Program-made: the position numbers and the translations under genes
Part shown: in pieces, positions 38,451-49,587 of the stretch
Position numbering within the stretch: position 1 is the first letter of the stretch
Layout: each line of letters begins with the position of its first letter
Source: Progne subis subis
Taxonomy: Eukaryota > Chordata > Aves > Passeriformes > Hirundinidae
Assembly (NCBI GenBank): GCA_022316685.1
Contig: JAKJHU010000005.1
Span: forward strand, 17,772,707 to 17,836,706
Reading direction: 5' to 3'
Length of the DNA stretch: 64,000 nucleotides
The notes under the pieces: generated by a model
Seen by the model: the letters and a program-made list of their open reading frames with translations, nothing else
Database searches by the model: none
What the model was told of the DNA's origin: nothing

Positions 38451-39287
38451 CTGATATCCTTCAAGCACTTTAATAACTATTTGCTTGAATTCCATTAACC
38501 AGAACTTCATGCTTAGGCTTTACTAGTGTTGGGTGGAAATAAAATAAGGTTGGTTTTTGTTCTTTTTTTTCACTTTGCAGGCCATATCTATTTATATATG
38601 CAGATAGAGAATTAGCATTTCTCAGCAAGAATATTGTTACTGAATCATGTTCACCTGGTGATATGTTGTAAACAACAGACTCTTCTTTGAAGAATAGATA
38701 ACTAAGCAGTTGTTCCTTGTTCAACTGACTGCTACTTTCAGTGCAAATCTTACCGTGGACCTTTAGATTGTAGAGATTTTTGTACTGTTCCCGTCATGCT
38801 GTTGGCTGATGTCCACTTAAAATGTAGTGTTATCTTAATTTCCTTGCATAACCAATTCATTAATAGAATGAATAGAAGATGTTGAATCTGACCCTAATAT
38901 ATTTAATTTCCCACTTGCAGGAGAAAATTCCTTCATGCACTAACATTTATATTCAATTACAGCATCCTGTTTTCATAAAGTAGACCTTTATTCAAAACAT
39001 GCACCAGGTTTGTTTCAGAATGTGTGTGCCTACATGTGTTTTTTTCTTTTAGGATTCCGAAAACAGAGATTCCACTTTCCTAGTGCGATTTAAAACTTTT
39101 AGTGCATAAAACTTCCCTCTTCTGTGTCTTCTGCTTATGCCAAAGGGGAATTCCTTCTGCTCTTTCTTCTCAGCAATGGCTTACAGCTGGTGTCATGATT
39201 ATAACTTGATTCTATTGGGACTAGCTGGGAGGTCTTTGAGGTTATCTGACTACTCCACAATTTCAGATCACTGCATGAAGGAGTTAC

Positions 39288-39526
39288 CTGCTCTGCCTCA
39301 TGATATTGCCATGAGTTGCCTTGATAAGAATGTAATGAACGTCATACAACACATTCATGAAGTCTTCCCGGGATACAGTTCTACTTGGTCTTGAGTCATC
39401 TCCATAATGTTTCCTGGTGAAATCTGCCTGAGACATTGTCCTGTTGAGACCTGGGTTACCACGGTAATATTCCCAGTGTACAGGGTTTCTGCCTCTTTGG
39501 TCATCACCATAATATTCCCATTCATG
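39288..39526 (-). CDS. LAMA2: LAMA2 exon e9: L4 domain with tandem insertion
   Basis: This 239-bp exon starts in phase 0 and leaves after two bases (AG|). The 3' part, SREDFMNVLYDVHYILIKAT then HGNIMRQS, matches human L4. Upstream, where human has about 20 residues (a single WKYYGDDPR...RTVTREDF unit), this exon encodes 55. They form three degenerate units: HEWEYYGDDQRGRNPV (39526-39479), HWEYYRGNPGLNRTMSQADF then TR (39478-39413), and KHYGDDSRPSRTVSREDF (39412-39359). Unit 2 adds an N-glycosylation sequon (NRT). The frame is open throughout, with acceptor CTGTCTTTCAG and donor AGCAG|GTAACT. I infer a lineage-specific internal duplication in an L4 surface loop. Confidence 0.94.
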
Positions 39527-39620
39527 CTGAAAGACAGAAACATAAAAGACAGATTATTAACAATATTCAAAAGAACCATGTGCTTAAGTTTTGGGCTAAA
39601 AAAGCAGATGGAAATGTTAC
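39527..39620 (-). other. Intron e8-e9, 94 bp
   Basis: This is the shortest intron of the set. It has a GTAACA donor, a CTGTCTTTCAG acceptor and no room for other elements. Confidence 0.95.
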
Positions 39621-39809
39621 CTCTGTCATCTCTATCTCGTGCCTTGTCAGCTGGCCTATCAGAGGGGCAGCCATATGCCGGACAATAATTCTTGTATTTG
39701 TGGGAGGCCCACCTCTTATGATGACTTGTGGGGAGTAAGTAGTAAAACCTGTCTCTTCTCGTGCTTCAAAGTAGATGGCGTATTTCAGTTTCCCTCCATA
39801 AGTGGTCAG
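39621..39809 (-). CDS. LAMA2: LAMA2 exon e8: middle of second L4 domain
   Basis: This 189-bp exon has 63 codons and is phase 0 at both ends. It reads LTTYGGKLKYAIYFEAREE, then TGFTTYSPQVIIRGGPP, then HMAAPLIGQLTRHEIEMTE. YGGKLKY and QVIIRGG are typical L4 core strands, nearly identical to human LAMA2. The acceptor is TTTGCTAG and the donor is GAG|GTAACA. The intron to e9 is only 94 bp. Confidence 0.96.
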
Positions 39810-40509
39810 CTAGCAAAGGACAAAAAGAAATCTCATTTTCAGTTAGCTAAAAATAAATTCCTGGGAAGGAGCTAGATATACTCTGCACCTATGTGCAGCC
39901 TGATGAATGCATGTGTGGTAGAAAATAGCAATATGTACTTGAGGAACTATCTGGGGACAAGGGCTGTGTTCACTCATCAATAATTTGTTATTTTATTACA
40001 CTAAAATTGGTATGTTAGTTATTTCCTTATATGTGCCTTGGTGTTCCACCAAGCCAAAAAATATCAAAATTGCAAAATAAATTGTCACAGAGGTGCATAA
40101 CAACATCCAAAAGGACAGTTCCTTCAATCATTTTCTCCCACGTAATCTACAAATATCAGGTATTTTTTGCTTAAAATTGAGAGAAACAAAAAATTGCAAG
40201 AGTGTTATGTTAAATTTGTGCAGCTTAACTTTTCAAATAACATTTTTATGAGAAAATTTATCCTGTGAAAAAATAGAACATAGATATTTACAGAGATTAA
40301 CATGTAAAATATTGTTCGTGTTACTTTATGTATTTCCATAGTAACAGAGCAAATAATTTTTAATAATGGAATAGCATTTACTTTCTTTGGAAGTATCTTC
40401 CACTGTGTGAAGACATGCTTATTGGGAGGGAAAAAAGGCACTGTAATAAAATAAGATTAAAAGAAGAAAACCCGACCCGTGTTAGTATTCAGTGGAGTTT
40501 TAGGTTTAC
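39810..40509 (-). other. Intron e7-e8
   Basis: This is 700 bp of AT-rich intron. No element was recognised. Confidence 0.85.
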
Positions 40510-40689
40510 CTTTCGTCCCTCAAACTGCTCTGGAAGTCTCCAGTAAATAGGTTCTGACCGAAGATCCTGCATCACCTGTTCTATATTTGCTACTATTTCA
40601 GGAGGCTGGAATGCAATCCCTGAAAGAGTGCTACGCTGAAGCTTTTCATCCACCAGTGGCAGAATCATTTGCTCTGGCTTCAAGGTCAC
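40510..40689 (-). CDS. LAMA2: LAMA2 exon e7: start of second laminin IV type A (L4) domain
   Basis: This 180-bp exon has 60 codons and is phase 0 at both ends. It opens the second L4 domain, the globular module on the laminin short arm. It reads VTLKPEQMILPLVDEKLQ..., continues through GIAFQPPEIVANIEQVMQ and ends YWRLPEQFEGRK. The closing YWxLPEQFxG motif is the L4 hallmark, in which the domain begins its beta-sandwich fold. The acceptor is TTTGCATAG and the donor is AAG|GTAAAC. Confidence 0.96.
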
Positions 40690-43032
40690 CTATGCATATT
40701 TGAAAAAATAGAGAAGAAAATTAACTCTATTTTTCCCCATGAAGCATTATTCTTTAAATTCTAGCTCTTTAAAAAATTACTTCTAGGTAATTTCATCTCA
40801 CATCGTGAGCAATTTGTCACAAAGTAGTCTTGCTATTCCTTCAGGTATGAACAGTGTTAATAATGACTTTCCCCTTGTGCCTTTTGCACCTTGTCCTTAT
40901 GTTAACAAAGAATGTAGCAGCACTGGTTAAAATACTTTAATCAGCAAGTGATTTCATGAATTTTATTGAAGTGATTTTCATAGTGCTGTTTTAGTCGCAG
41001 GCCTCTTTTGTTCAGATTGGGAGAAATGTTACCTCACAAAGAAGCAGAATTCTCACCACCAGTTATACATCACCAGAGCTGTAAAACACAGTGTCCAATT
41101 CCTTGATACTTCTATGCAATATTCAAGCTAAATGTTCTCCAGGCAATTTGCAGAGAGTGAGGCTTCAGTGAAGGTTTCTGTAACTCTAAATTCAGCTTTA
41201 CTAAAAACATACAATGATGCCACTTAAATGCTTGTTATTTTCTTAGACTGGTTGACAGTCTCATTAGCATTATACTGAAATGATTATTTTGATCAAAAAC
41301 TGTAGTAAGAATCATAGTAATTCTTTGCCAATGGAAGAATCTCAGGGAATATGTGAACAGATGCAAAGGGCTGGTATCAATATTGCTTCCTCCCAAAGAG
41401 TGAGGAAGACAAAGAAAAGAAATGCAGGTAACAGTCATACCATCAACAAACTGGTCATGAGATAGAAGTCAGATAATGAGGAATCCATCAAACCCTGGAC
41501 TGCACTTTCAGTATCCTGATATTTCCATTTACAGCAGCCTCTATGGATTGATCAGACATGGAAGCACTCCTAACATCGCCAACCTAAGTGAGATCTACTG
41601 TTTTTGTATCATGACTTTATTTTAATGTTTAATACTTTGGATACCAAGAAAAAGGTCAACATATTTGAATTTCAGATAATTCATCAGCCATGCCTTATTG
41701 TCACATAAAACAGGATTTGCTTGTTTAAACAAGCTTAATTTCATTTGAAGCACCTGAGAGTATCCAAAATAGCCACTAGCAGCTGGCAGGACAGCCTCAC
41801 TTATTTTACAGTTCTGTATTAATTCTGAAATAAATGAGAGTACCAAATACTAGATGCAATATGGACATACACTTCTTTAGATACGAGCATAAATACAAAA
41901 GGAAATTAATCAAGAGAAACAAAATAATCAGGAGGTTTAAATTTTTTCTGCTTTGTGCTGCCACAAAGGTGAAAGCACAATTATCCAGAACTGTTGCTGT
42001 TATGGAACTTGATTAAATTTTATAACTTGTCAGCCTTCTACAGCCTTTCATCTCCAGTCTAGCAGCATATGATGGGCAAAACTGGGTCAGATCATAATAA
42101 ACAACTTCATCCACTGGGCAGGGAAAGGGGTGCTACGGGATTGAAGAGTGAAACGGAAAATAAGTGCCATCCATATGATATTAAGCATGAGAGATTAACT
42201 TGATTTCAGCCTAAAGTATCCTTATCTAACTGATGCTTGTACATGCCTAGTCTGGGGCTTTGGCTGATTTGCATTAGGCAGACATTCCTTCTATGGCTGG
42301 CATTCTTTTGAGCAGGGATATGAGTGACCATACGTGGGGACAGAACTAATAATTTTCCACTAGAAATCTCTCCTCCAGAATGCAACTGAGGAGCTGGCAT
42401 GGCAGCAGTCTCAATGTGCTTTCGTGCTTGTTGTACAGATAAATGGAGACATCCAGTCTGCCTTATTTATCAGTCCAGCATAGATCTCAAGGCCCTCTTC
42501 CACAAACAGGTGTAGAGCTCTTTGTTTGTTCTGATGGATTATAGCTTTCTGTGCTTGAATTTAAATATAGTTTCAATAAGCTCTTTTTAAAAAATAAAAG
42601 AAAACCCCTCCAAAACAACAAAACCAATGAGGAAAATAAACAGATTAACTGAACTATGGGAAATTTATGGACAACAAGCATCTGTGACCCTTGAATACAC
42701 CTGTGTACCACGTACCAGGGATTATGTTGCAATGCATTAGACTGCATAATTTCCCCACATGAATAGCTTGCCCTTTCTTGGGGTTTAATAGCTTTACTTT
42801 GGCTGAATGTCAGCTATCTTATCACTCATTTTCTTATCTACTTATTTCCTTTTAATGTCTTGACCCCGATTGTCTAATGGAACATATCGCTCTCACCACT
42901 CCTCAAAGCATAAAGAGGAAAGCGATTGCTTAAATGTTTGGCCATTTTCTAGCTACCTCTCAGTGCCTGACTAAAAGATGCCAGCAGGAAACAACATTAT
43001 CGCATTACACGGCTCAGCAGTTTCCTACTCAC
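40690..43032 (-). other. Intron e6-e7
   Basis: This is a 2.3-kb intron. No exon, CR1 tail or simple repeat stands out. Confidence 0.8.
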
Positions 43033-43176
43033 CCACACGCGGATCAGCCCCCTTGCCTCGCTGCACCGTGTAGTCAGGCCAAAGCAATAGCAACTGCTGC
43101 AGCCAAGTGGGTTTCTGGCAGAGAGACCAAATGTACCAGACTTGCACCTGTCACAGTGGACACCTTCCACGTTAAC
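43033..43176 (-). CDS. LAMA2: LAMA2 exon e6: rest of LE13 and first half of LE14
   Basis: This 144-bp exon has 48 codons and is phase 0 at both ends. It encodes VNVEGVHCDRCKSGTFGLS, completing LE13, then ARNPLGCSSCYCFGLTTRC and SEARGLIRVW. The CYCFG segment opens LE14, which is split in the protein by the second L4 domain inserted into it. The acceptor is CTCTCTTCCAG and the donor is TGG|GTGAGT. The conserved GLIRxW marks the border into L4. Confidence 0.96.
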
Positions 43177-44549
43177 CTGGAAGAGAGAGGGTATTTTTAA
43201 AAGGAAAAGAGAAAGAACCAACCAAGTTTTAGTTCAAGGTAGCAATAGAAAAAGAAAATCTGACTGTAATGATAATAACAGGGTGCAGCAAGAAATAATA
43301 ATAAGTGTTAGGAAATATTCAAGGAACTCTCCAGCTTCTTATCACGTGTGTATGCAAACATATGTAATTAATGTAATTAAGGCATTTGCATTTGTATCCA
43401 CTGAGTAGCTCTGAGCAACAGATGCTGGCTTCACACTGAAAGTTGTAAGCACAGAAAAATTAAATGGCACTTTGGGCATGACATGCTCAATAACTGATTG
43501 ATAAGATAAGAAAAATAAGTTATTCTGAAATTGCCCATGTTAATCAAGCCTTCTGTTTAATAGGAATTAGCATTGACGTGTTCAGATATTTAAGGTACAG
43601 CACAAAATGTTCTTGCTGAGAAACGTATTTTAATGGAAATTTTGTAGAGAAAAGCTTTCCTCTCTTCATGATTGTTTTCCACATCATTGAACAGTATTAA
43701 CAAGGCTGAAATGTTTCACTGTTGTAATGTCAGTGCTTTTATTTTCATTTTTCAATTAGTCCAAATAAAAAGCTATTCCAGATAGGGCAGATACACAATT
43801 ATTTATGCAAAGCCCTTTAAAACCATTTTCATACTGAGACCAAGGTATTAAAAAGAAAAGAATCTTCAATATTAAAGCACTGGTTGACTTCTTCTCCCCA
43901 CACACCTTTTTTTGTTCTCTTGAGACTAGTGCGAGGAAACCAATCTAAAAAAAAATAAAAACTAAACTTTCCAAAGCTTATATAAGAAACCAATATTATC
44001 CCTCAGGATTTACCAGTTCTAACCCTCATTTCTACATGTTCTATCAACAAATGTGCGTACCCTGTATTTAGCTTAGATTTTGCTGCTTTTTGTCAGGGCT
44101 GACAATGAGGTTCCTGAGGTTTTGAGAGCTCATTTCTGCAGCTGTAGCAGGTTTAAATGGGAATGATTACCATTTTATAGAAATCTAGTTTCCTCAATGT
44201 AGAACTCTTTCAAAAAAAAGCGACACAAAAGATTAACCAACCCTAGATTTGAATTTAACCTTAGATTAAAATTCTAGGGGGAAAATGCTTACTTAATTCA
44301 GTATTATTTGTCCATTTTCTTTCATAAACAGCAATTTTTACTTGCTTTGAATTTTGTTTCATGTCAATTACACATCCTTATCATTAATCATCGGGTAAAT
44401 ATATACTGTACATTTGCACTCAGAGAAACATAGAAGCAACTATATTATTAGCCTTAAAATAATCAACAAAGATACACTTCTATTTTAAAATGCCATGAAC
44501 CCCACTCTTTTTACTTAGTGCTTACAAGAGTTACAAGAAAAAGGACAAG

Positions 44550-44701
44550 CCCAGAGAAGTTGTGGAGTCTCCTTTTCTGGAGATTAGAGTCTGGACACAA
44601 CCCTGAGTCATGTTCTCAAGGGGACCCTACTTGAGCAGTGGAGTTGGACTAGACGACCACCAGTGATCCCTTCCAACCTGACCAATTCTGTGATTCTGTG
44701 A
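44550..44701 (+). mobile_element. CR1 LINE 3' end
   Basis: It ends with the canonical tail 'ggagttggactagacgacc', 'cccttccaacctgacc' and 'attctgtgattctgtga', two 8-base terminal repeat units. It is sense on plus and truncated to about 150 bases. Confidence 0.92.
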
Positions 44702-44702
44702 C

Positions 44703-45100
44703 ATGCTGGACCTAATCCAGAAATGGGGCACTGAGATGGTTAGAGGGGCTGCTGCTTATCATGTATCAAGAGAGGGTGAAAGAATCGAGGTACTTCCATT
44801 TCTGCATTTCAGAGGCTGGCACAGGAGAAATAGCAATGAGCTTTATTCAGGCAGTCCACATGACCAACTCACTTCCCTTTTATTACAGTGTCATCATCAA
44901 ATGAATCAGCACTTGTGAAACAGAACATGATGTTCAAATATACCAGAAAAATGGGAGGGTGGTCAAGCAGTTTGCACAAAGAGGTTGTGACATCTCTCCC
45001 CATCCTTGGAAGTGCTGCCTCAGCAGTGTCTTTCAGACAAGGTGCTGGACTAGATGACCTCCATAGGTCACTTCCAACCTAATTTGTTCTACAGTTCTGA
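44703..45100 (+). mobile_element. Second CR1 LINE 3' end, more decayed
   Basis: It begins with an 'atgctggacctaatccagaa' block and ends in 'ctggactagatgacctccat', 'cacttccaaccta' and 'ttctacagttctgag', the CR1 tail in worn form. It directly follows the copy ending at 44701. Confidence 0.8.
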
Positions 45101-45224
45101 GTTTTGAAACTCAGAATTAAGTGACTGCTGCCCATTTAACAAAATAATTACCTGGCAATTCAATTATTTAAATTCATCCTTCCATATCTCTTTGTGTCAA
45201 TACAGATCTAAAGAATGAATATGA

Positions 45225-46330
45225 ATCACAGAAAGAATCTCTAGGGATCACTTTTAAAAACCTCCCCCTAGAAACACAACTATCACCAATACTAGGTCAT
45301 GTTAAACATGCCTCTTTCTGGACAGTTCTTGAAAATCTCCTAGAATGGAAATTTCACATATTTCTAGATAATGTGTACCACCACTACATAACTGATTTTT
45401 TTTTTTCCTAATGTCCAACCCAAAATTCTCAAGCCCCCATTTGTAGCTGTTGTCCTTGTTACATTGTCTGACATCATCAGAAAGGACTTGATTCCATCAC
45501 CAGCTCTTTGAAGTGCCTAATAGTTTGCAACTGCATTTCCTCTTAGCCTCTTTTTTCACACTAAGAGAGAGTCCAGCTCTCCCAGTACATCCCCACAGAT
45601 CATCTGCTGTGAGACTCTTCTCTGGATCCTCTCCAATTTCTCAACAACACTTTTGAATCAAGTTCTAAAACTGGACACCATTTCCAAGTACAGTCTTATC
45701 AGCATGACTACATTAAGAGCGGAGCACTGAGTAGATAAAGCCTTTCCCCTGCTTGCCATGCTCTTTGTGATGTCCTACCTTGCAGCTGCATTGACCACTG
45801 TGCTCATTGCATCCAAATCAGTGGGCAGTTTGCCTCATTTACCATGAGAGTATATGGTTGGTTTATATTGTGTTTTCCAGCAGGATTGTCACTCAGCCTT
45901 CTTCCTCCCAAACTGATTCTTGAGGTAATTCCACTTCAATTAATGATTTTCTTTTTTTCCAGTCATCAGGCTTTTCAAGAACCCTCTAGACAGTAATTCT
46001 ACTGTTCAGCATGTCAGCCTCGACCTCCTCCAAGTCAGCAGTATTTTCAAATGTGCTGATCATGAACTCTGTCATCTATGTCGTTGATGAAGGAATTGGT
46101 TCTGGGATACTCTGCTTGCTGGCTACCAACTGCATATCAAACCACCAATTACTGCCCTGTAAGCTCAGCAATCCAGCCAACTCTCAAACAACCTAAGTGT
46201 GCTGCTCCTCCAAGCACAATTCCAGATAAAAATGTTGTGGATGATGATGCCAAAAGTCTTTGCTTTAGTGATCCTGAATTGGATGCAGTCTACTCAGAAC
46301 AAATACTATTGCAGTGAATTCTACTTATGA
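45225..46330 (-). mobile_element. Old CR1 LINE, longer fragment in reverse orientation
   Basis: On the plus strand it shows reverse-CR1 blocks in order: 'tttcctaatgtccaaccc', 'ttgtccttgttacattgtc', 'ctctggatcctctccaattt', 'aaactggacacc', 'ttgccatgctcttt', 'tcatctatgtcgttgatgaa', 'aatccagccaactctcaaa' and 'gccaaaagtctttgctttag'. The last part is reverse-transcriptase-region sequence. It is heavily mutated with no open frame, and the ends are approximate. Confidence 0.75.
45775..45858 (-). other. Near-copy of the e5 3' end and splice donor
   Basis: Bases 45772-45791 repeat 46746-46765 exactly (20 bases), covering the last codons of e5 and its GTAGGA donor on the same strand. Read in the e5 frame the copy gives CNEHSGQCSCK against CIDHSGQCSCK, with several silent differences. 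Further upstream a TGCCCA block aligns only if about 10 extra bases are allowed, and the frame then has a stop. It lies within CR1-like sequence, so part of the likeness may be coincidental. Confidence 0.35.
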
Positions 46331-46752
46331 AATGATGAATATTGACTCCCTCTAAGTCAACGTACTTAGAATTAGCGCTGTGACATACTGTGATTACTGA
46401 TGTGTTTGCTTTCATTGTGCTCAGAATCTGAACAATAATTGTGTTATGGGGATGAACTGGCAACAGTTCTGTAAGAACAGAAAGGAATAAAAATTGGGGA
46501 AAAAAGAGGATGCTAAGGATCCTTCTAAGAGGATGCTATCCTGGCAAGTGTCAGTATGTGAAAAAGCAACTAATAAGCACTTAAGTCTTTCTTTACGTTG
46601 GACTCCTCCCACATCAGTTCGCAAATGCACTATAAAAACCAAGGAGATTGTTCTGCATATATTCTTTGGAACAAGCAAGCACAAGTGCCAGTGAAATCTG
46701 ATATAAATTTCTCAGCAGTTATAAGATCAGGTTACAACCTTCAATGTCCTAC

Positions 46753-46986
46753 CTTGCAGCTGCACTGGCCAGAATGATCAATGCATGAACACTTCCCCTC
46801 TGTATCACAGCTCTGTGGATCCGTCCCAGCCAGGGAGCATTGACAAGCAACACAATGTGGGTAATTCCAGTAGCCCAACCTGCACTCAGTGCATTTCTCT
46901 CCAGAGAATTCAGGGCGGCAGAAGCAACAGCCTGTATTTAAGTCACACTGAGAACTTAGGGCTCCAATGAGGCTGCACTCACAGGG
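46753..46986 (-). CDS. LAMA2: LAMA2 exon e5: LE12 and first part of LE13
   Basis: This 234-bp exon has 78 codons and is phase 0 at both ends. It encodes LE12 (PCECSLIGALSSQCDL, NTGCCFCRPEFSGEKC, TECRLGYWNYPHC) and the start of LE13 (VACQCSLAGTDPQSC, ending in CSCIDHSGQCSCK). LE13 is the longer 60-residue type with an extra cysteine pair. In LE12 the usual GQC is GCC, which adds one cysteine; this is visible in the bases and could be an unpaired thiol. The acceptor is CTCTCCTTTTCAG and the donor is AAG|GTAGGA. A near-copy of its 3' edge and donor sits at 45775-45858. Confidence 0.96.
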
Positions 46987-49450
46987 CTGAAAAGGAGAGA
47001 AAAAAGGCAATTGCAATTGTGTTTCTGACAAAAAAACCCAACAAAACAACAAAATCAAAACCAAACCCAAATCAAAAAACAATTAATCTCTTTTAAGTAT
47101 CTATAAATAAAATACAGCAGTGGATATCCACTATCAAAAAATAACATTTAAATTATAAGGCCAGTAATTTATTTTTATTCAACATGGGTCAAGCATTTAC
47201 ACTAAATACATTTACAGTACTGGTGGGATTTTTTCGATAGATATTACTTATCACTCATAAGTAAGGCATTGAAAACAAATAAACCCAAAAGGGTCAAGGA
47301 CATTGGAATACTTTGTGGACAAAATTAACTCAGAAACTATAAGCACTGTCTAAGAAGTATTTTGTATGTAAATTCTCTGCAGGCATGTTCAGAACACTTT
47401 CCTAAAATTGGAATTGCTCAGGAGCAATTGGTTCAGTGGTTCCAGAGGAATCTAGTTCAATGTCTATTACTCATCCGTCAGACAGGTAACTATTCTCTTT
47501 GTACAAACAAGACTCCTAGATGACAGTAATTTACACAGTAAGGGCTAGAGATTTAGTCATGTGATATATTTGGAAGTAAACTTGCTCAGAGAGTAAGACT
47601 TGCACAGAAAAGTGAGCATAAAAATAGGTGATTTTCCAAGGTGTCTAGATATTAAATACAAAAGTAGCTGAGAAAACTGCAGAAAACTGTTCAAAGAACA
47701 CAAGAATCCCTCAGTGCTGTTACTGTGGTAGCACTGCACAGTTAATACAGGACATTGGCTGTAATCACTGGTGTGACCAGAATATCATATGGAGAAGTTC
47801 AGCTTACAGAAAAAACTCAATGCAGCAGAACAGGTTACCACAGTAACTGACATGGATAGACTTGCTAAAATTACAGGCACAAAGAAAGAAAAAGAGGGAA
47901 AGAAAATGTAGATTCAGTTTCTAAGCAAAACTTAGAGCACCTTTCCTCTGATCTGAAAACACCATTTATAAAGAAGGTGAATATATATAGGAAATATACA
48001 GATGCAATCTTTACTGAATGCCAGAGAAACTATATAACCACTGGTTAAATATTAGTCTGCAAGAAGACCATCTAACCTAAAAATTAAAACTTTCTGACAG
48101 AAAGAACTTTATTCTACAAGATACATTTGAATACAAAGCTGAGAAAACAAATTGTTCACCATTCTCTGAAATAGCCTGGTGTGCAATATCAAAACCTAAA
48201 TTATAATCAGATGCTGTGTTTGGTTTATGCAGTTTTCTACAATGCTCTCTAGTTTTAAGTCTCCCAGACTTAAAACAGCCTCAGAAATCTTCTACAAAGT
48301 CTGTAAATCAGGAGATTCACATCTCACCTTGCAGAAATTAGCAGCAACATACTGAAAGAGATGTGGACTGATAGATCTTCATTAATTTAGATGGTGCCAT
48401 GGAACCGTCATACTAATGTGCTCACATAAAAGACAATCAGAGAATATACTCCAGAGCTCAAACAGAGGTCTTCAACCTCATTAGGCTGGTTTCAGAAGCC
48501 AAGAGTCTATATCACAGCAGCACCGCAGAGGTTTCACAAGATTTTTTCATACATACAAAAAAGAAATCATTCTTGCCAATTGCTTAGCTACATGACTAAC
48601 AGCCTTTTAAGAATAAGTATGAATGGTGTATGACTGTGTTCCAAAAAGATAGTTTTCTGGAGTAATTGTAACAGTACGATTAAGTCCCTTGTCATCAATG
48701 AGCACAGCAGGAAGGAAGAAAGCATTTGCACTTTGCGCTATGTCCACTGTCCACAGGTCTCAACCTTAACTGAATACTGCGCCCCTCAGCTCAAGGCCAT
48801 TAATGACAACTGTCATGGTCTCCTCAGCATTCTATCATTGTTTTCTTATTTCTTCTCCCTTCTGTTCAGATATTTTAACTCTGTGTCAAGTACTGGAATA
48901 AGAAGGATTTAAAGGCTAATGATAAGGTTTATTTCCCCTTTAAGAACACAGGAATAAAGAGCAATTTACAACTAAGGTGGATGTTTCTTTTCTTTATTCC
49001 TTGCTGTCTTTTATGCACAAATTGAAGACTTCCTCAAGCAAACTTTGAGTACAAAGTCCCAGCAGTGTCATCATTAAAGCAAAAGTAAATCTGTTCCCCA
49101 AAGGCACTGCGGATTACATGTAAATATACATCTACATACATTGTTTGATACTGTGGTAATCTCCTCAGTCACATTAAACACGGCTATAATAAAATAAATT
49201 CAGGCTCAAGCAGGACACTGACTCAGTGTGACAGCAGAATCAACAGAATATTTTGTGTTACAGCCTGCATACCTGAGACAGAGGATCTGGAGAGTAGTAA
49301 CAGTAATAGATTGCCAACACTTACGCTACAGTCTCACACCAAAACTAACAATATGGAGACAAACCATTATTTATAAGCCAAAAACTGTGTTCCAGCTATA
49401 GGTTACTGTGGCAGAGGTAATGTACATTGAGAAAATAGAAATCCACTCAC
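46987..49450 (-). other. Intron e4-e5
   Basis: This 2.5-kb intron has an A/C-rich patch at 47028-47080. Otherwise it is unassigned. Confidence 0.8.
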
Positions 49451-49587
49451 CTTGCAGCCACTGACAATGTTATGGCCCCAGTGATTCGGCACACACTTGT
49501 CACACATCTCTCCAACAGTATTGGGAGGGCAGATACAGCGTCCACTGACGGGATCACAGTTATTGCCAAAACGTGCACACTCACAGG
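49451..49587 (-). CDS. LAMA2: LAMA2 exon e4: LE11
   Basis: This 137-bp exon opens with two bases completing proline and encodes one complete LE repeat: CECARFGNNCDPVSGRC, ICPPNTVGEMCDKC and VPNHWGHNIVSGCK. All eight cysteines are present. The acceptor is TTTCTTCTGAAG and the donor is AAG|GTGAGT, leaving in phase 0. The match to human LE11 runs along the whole repeat, with conserved GNNCDP and CICPPNT segments. Confidence 0.96.

Larger units (their letters stand above)
34614..39287 (-). other. Intron e9-e10
   Basis: This 4.7-kb intron contains AT-rich inverted stretches at 34990-35050, an (ATT)n(AAT)n palindromic microsatellite at 35351-35392, a short 'aatcatagaatcata' at about 37235-37249 that could be the edge of a decayed CR1, and a better CR1-like segment at 38072-38450. 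Confidence 0.8.
43177..46752 (-). other. Intron e5-e6, CR1-rich
   Basis: This 3.6-kb intron has about half its length in three CR1-derived segments (44550-46330). It also contains the near-copy of the e5 3' edge at 45775-45858. Confidence 0.85.

Noticed and set aside
46011..46317. Two plus-strand open frames of 61 and 79 codons
   Set aside because: They are antisense to an old, reversed CR1 and show no independent coding signal.
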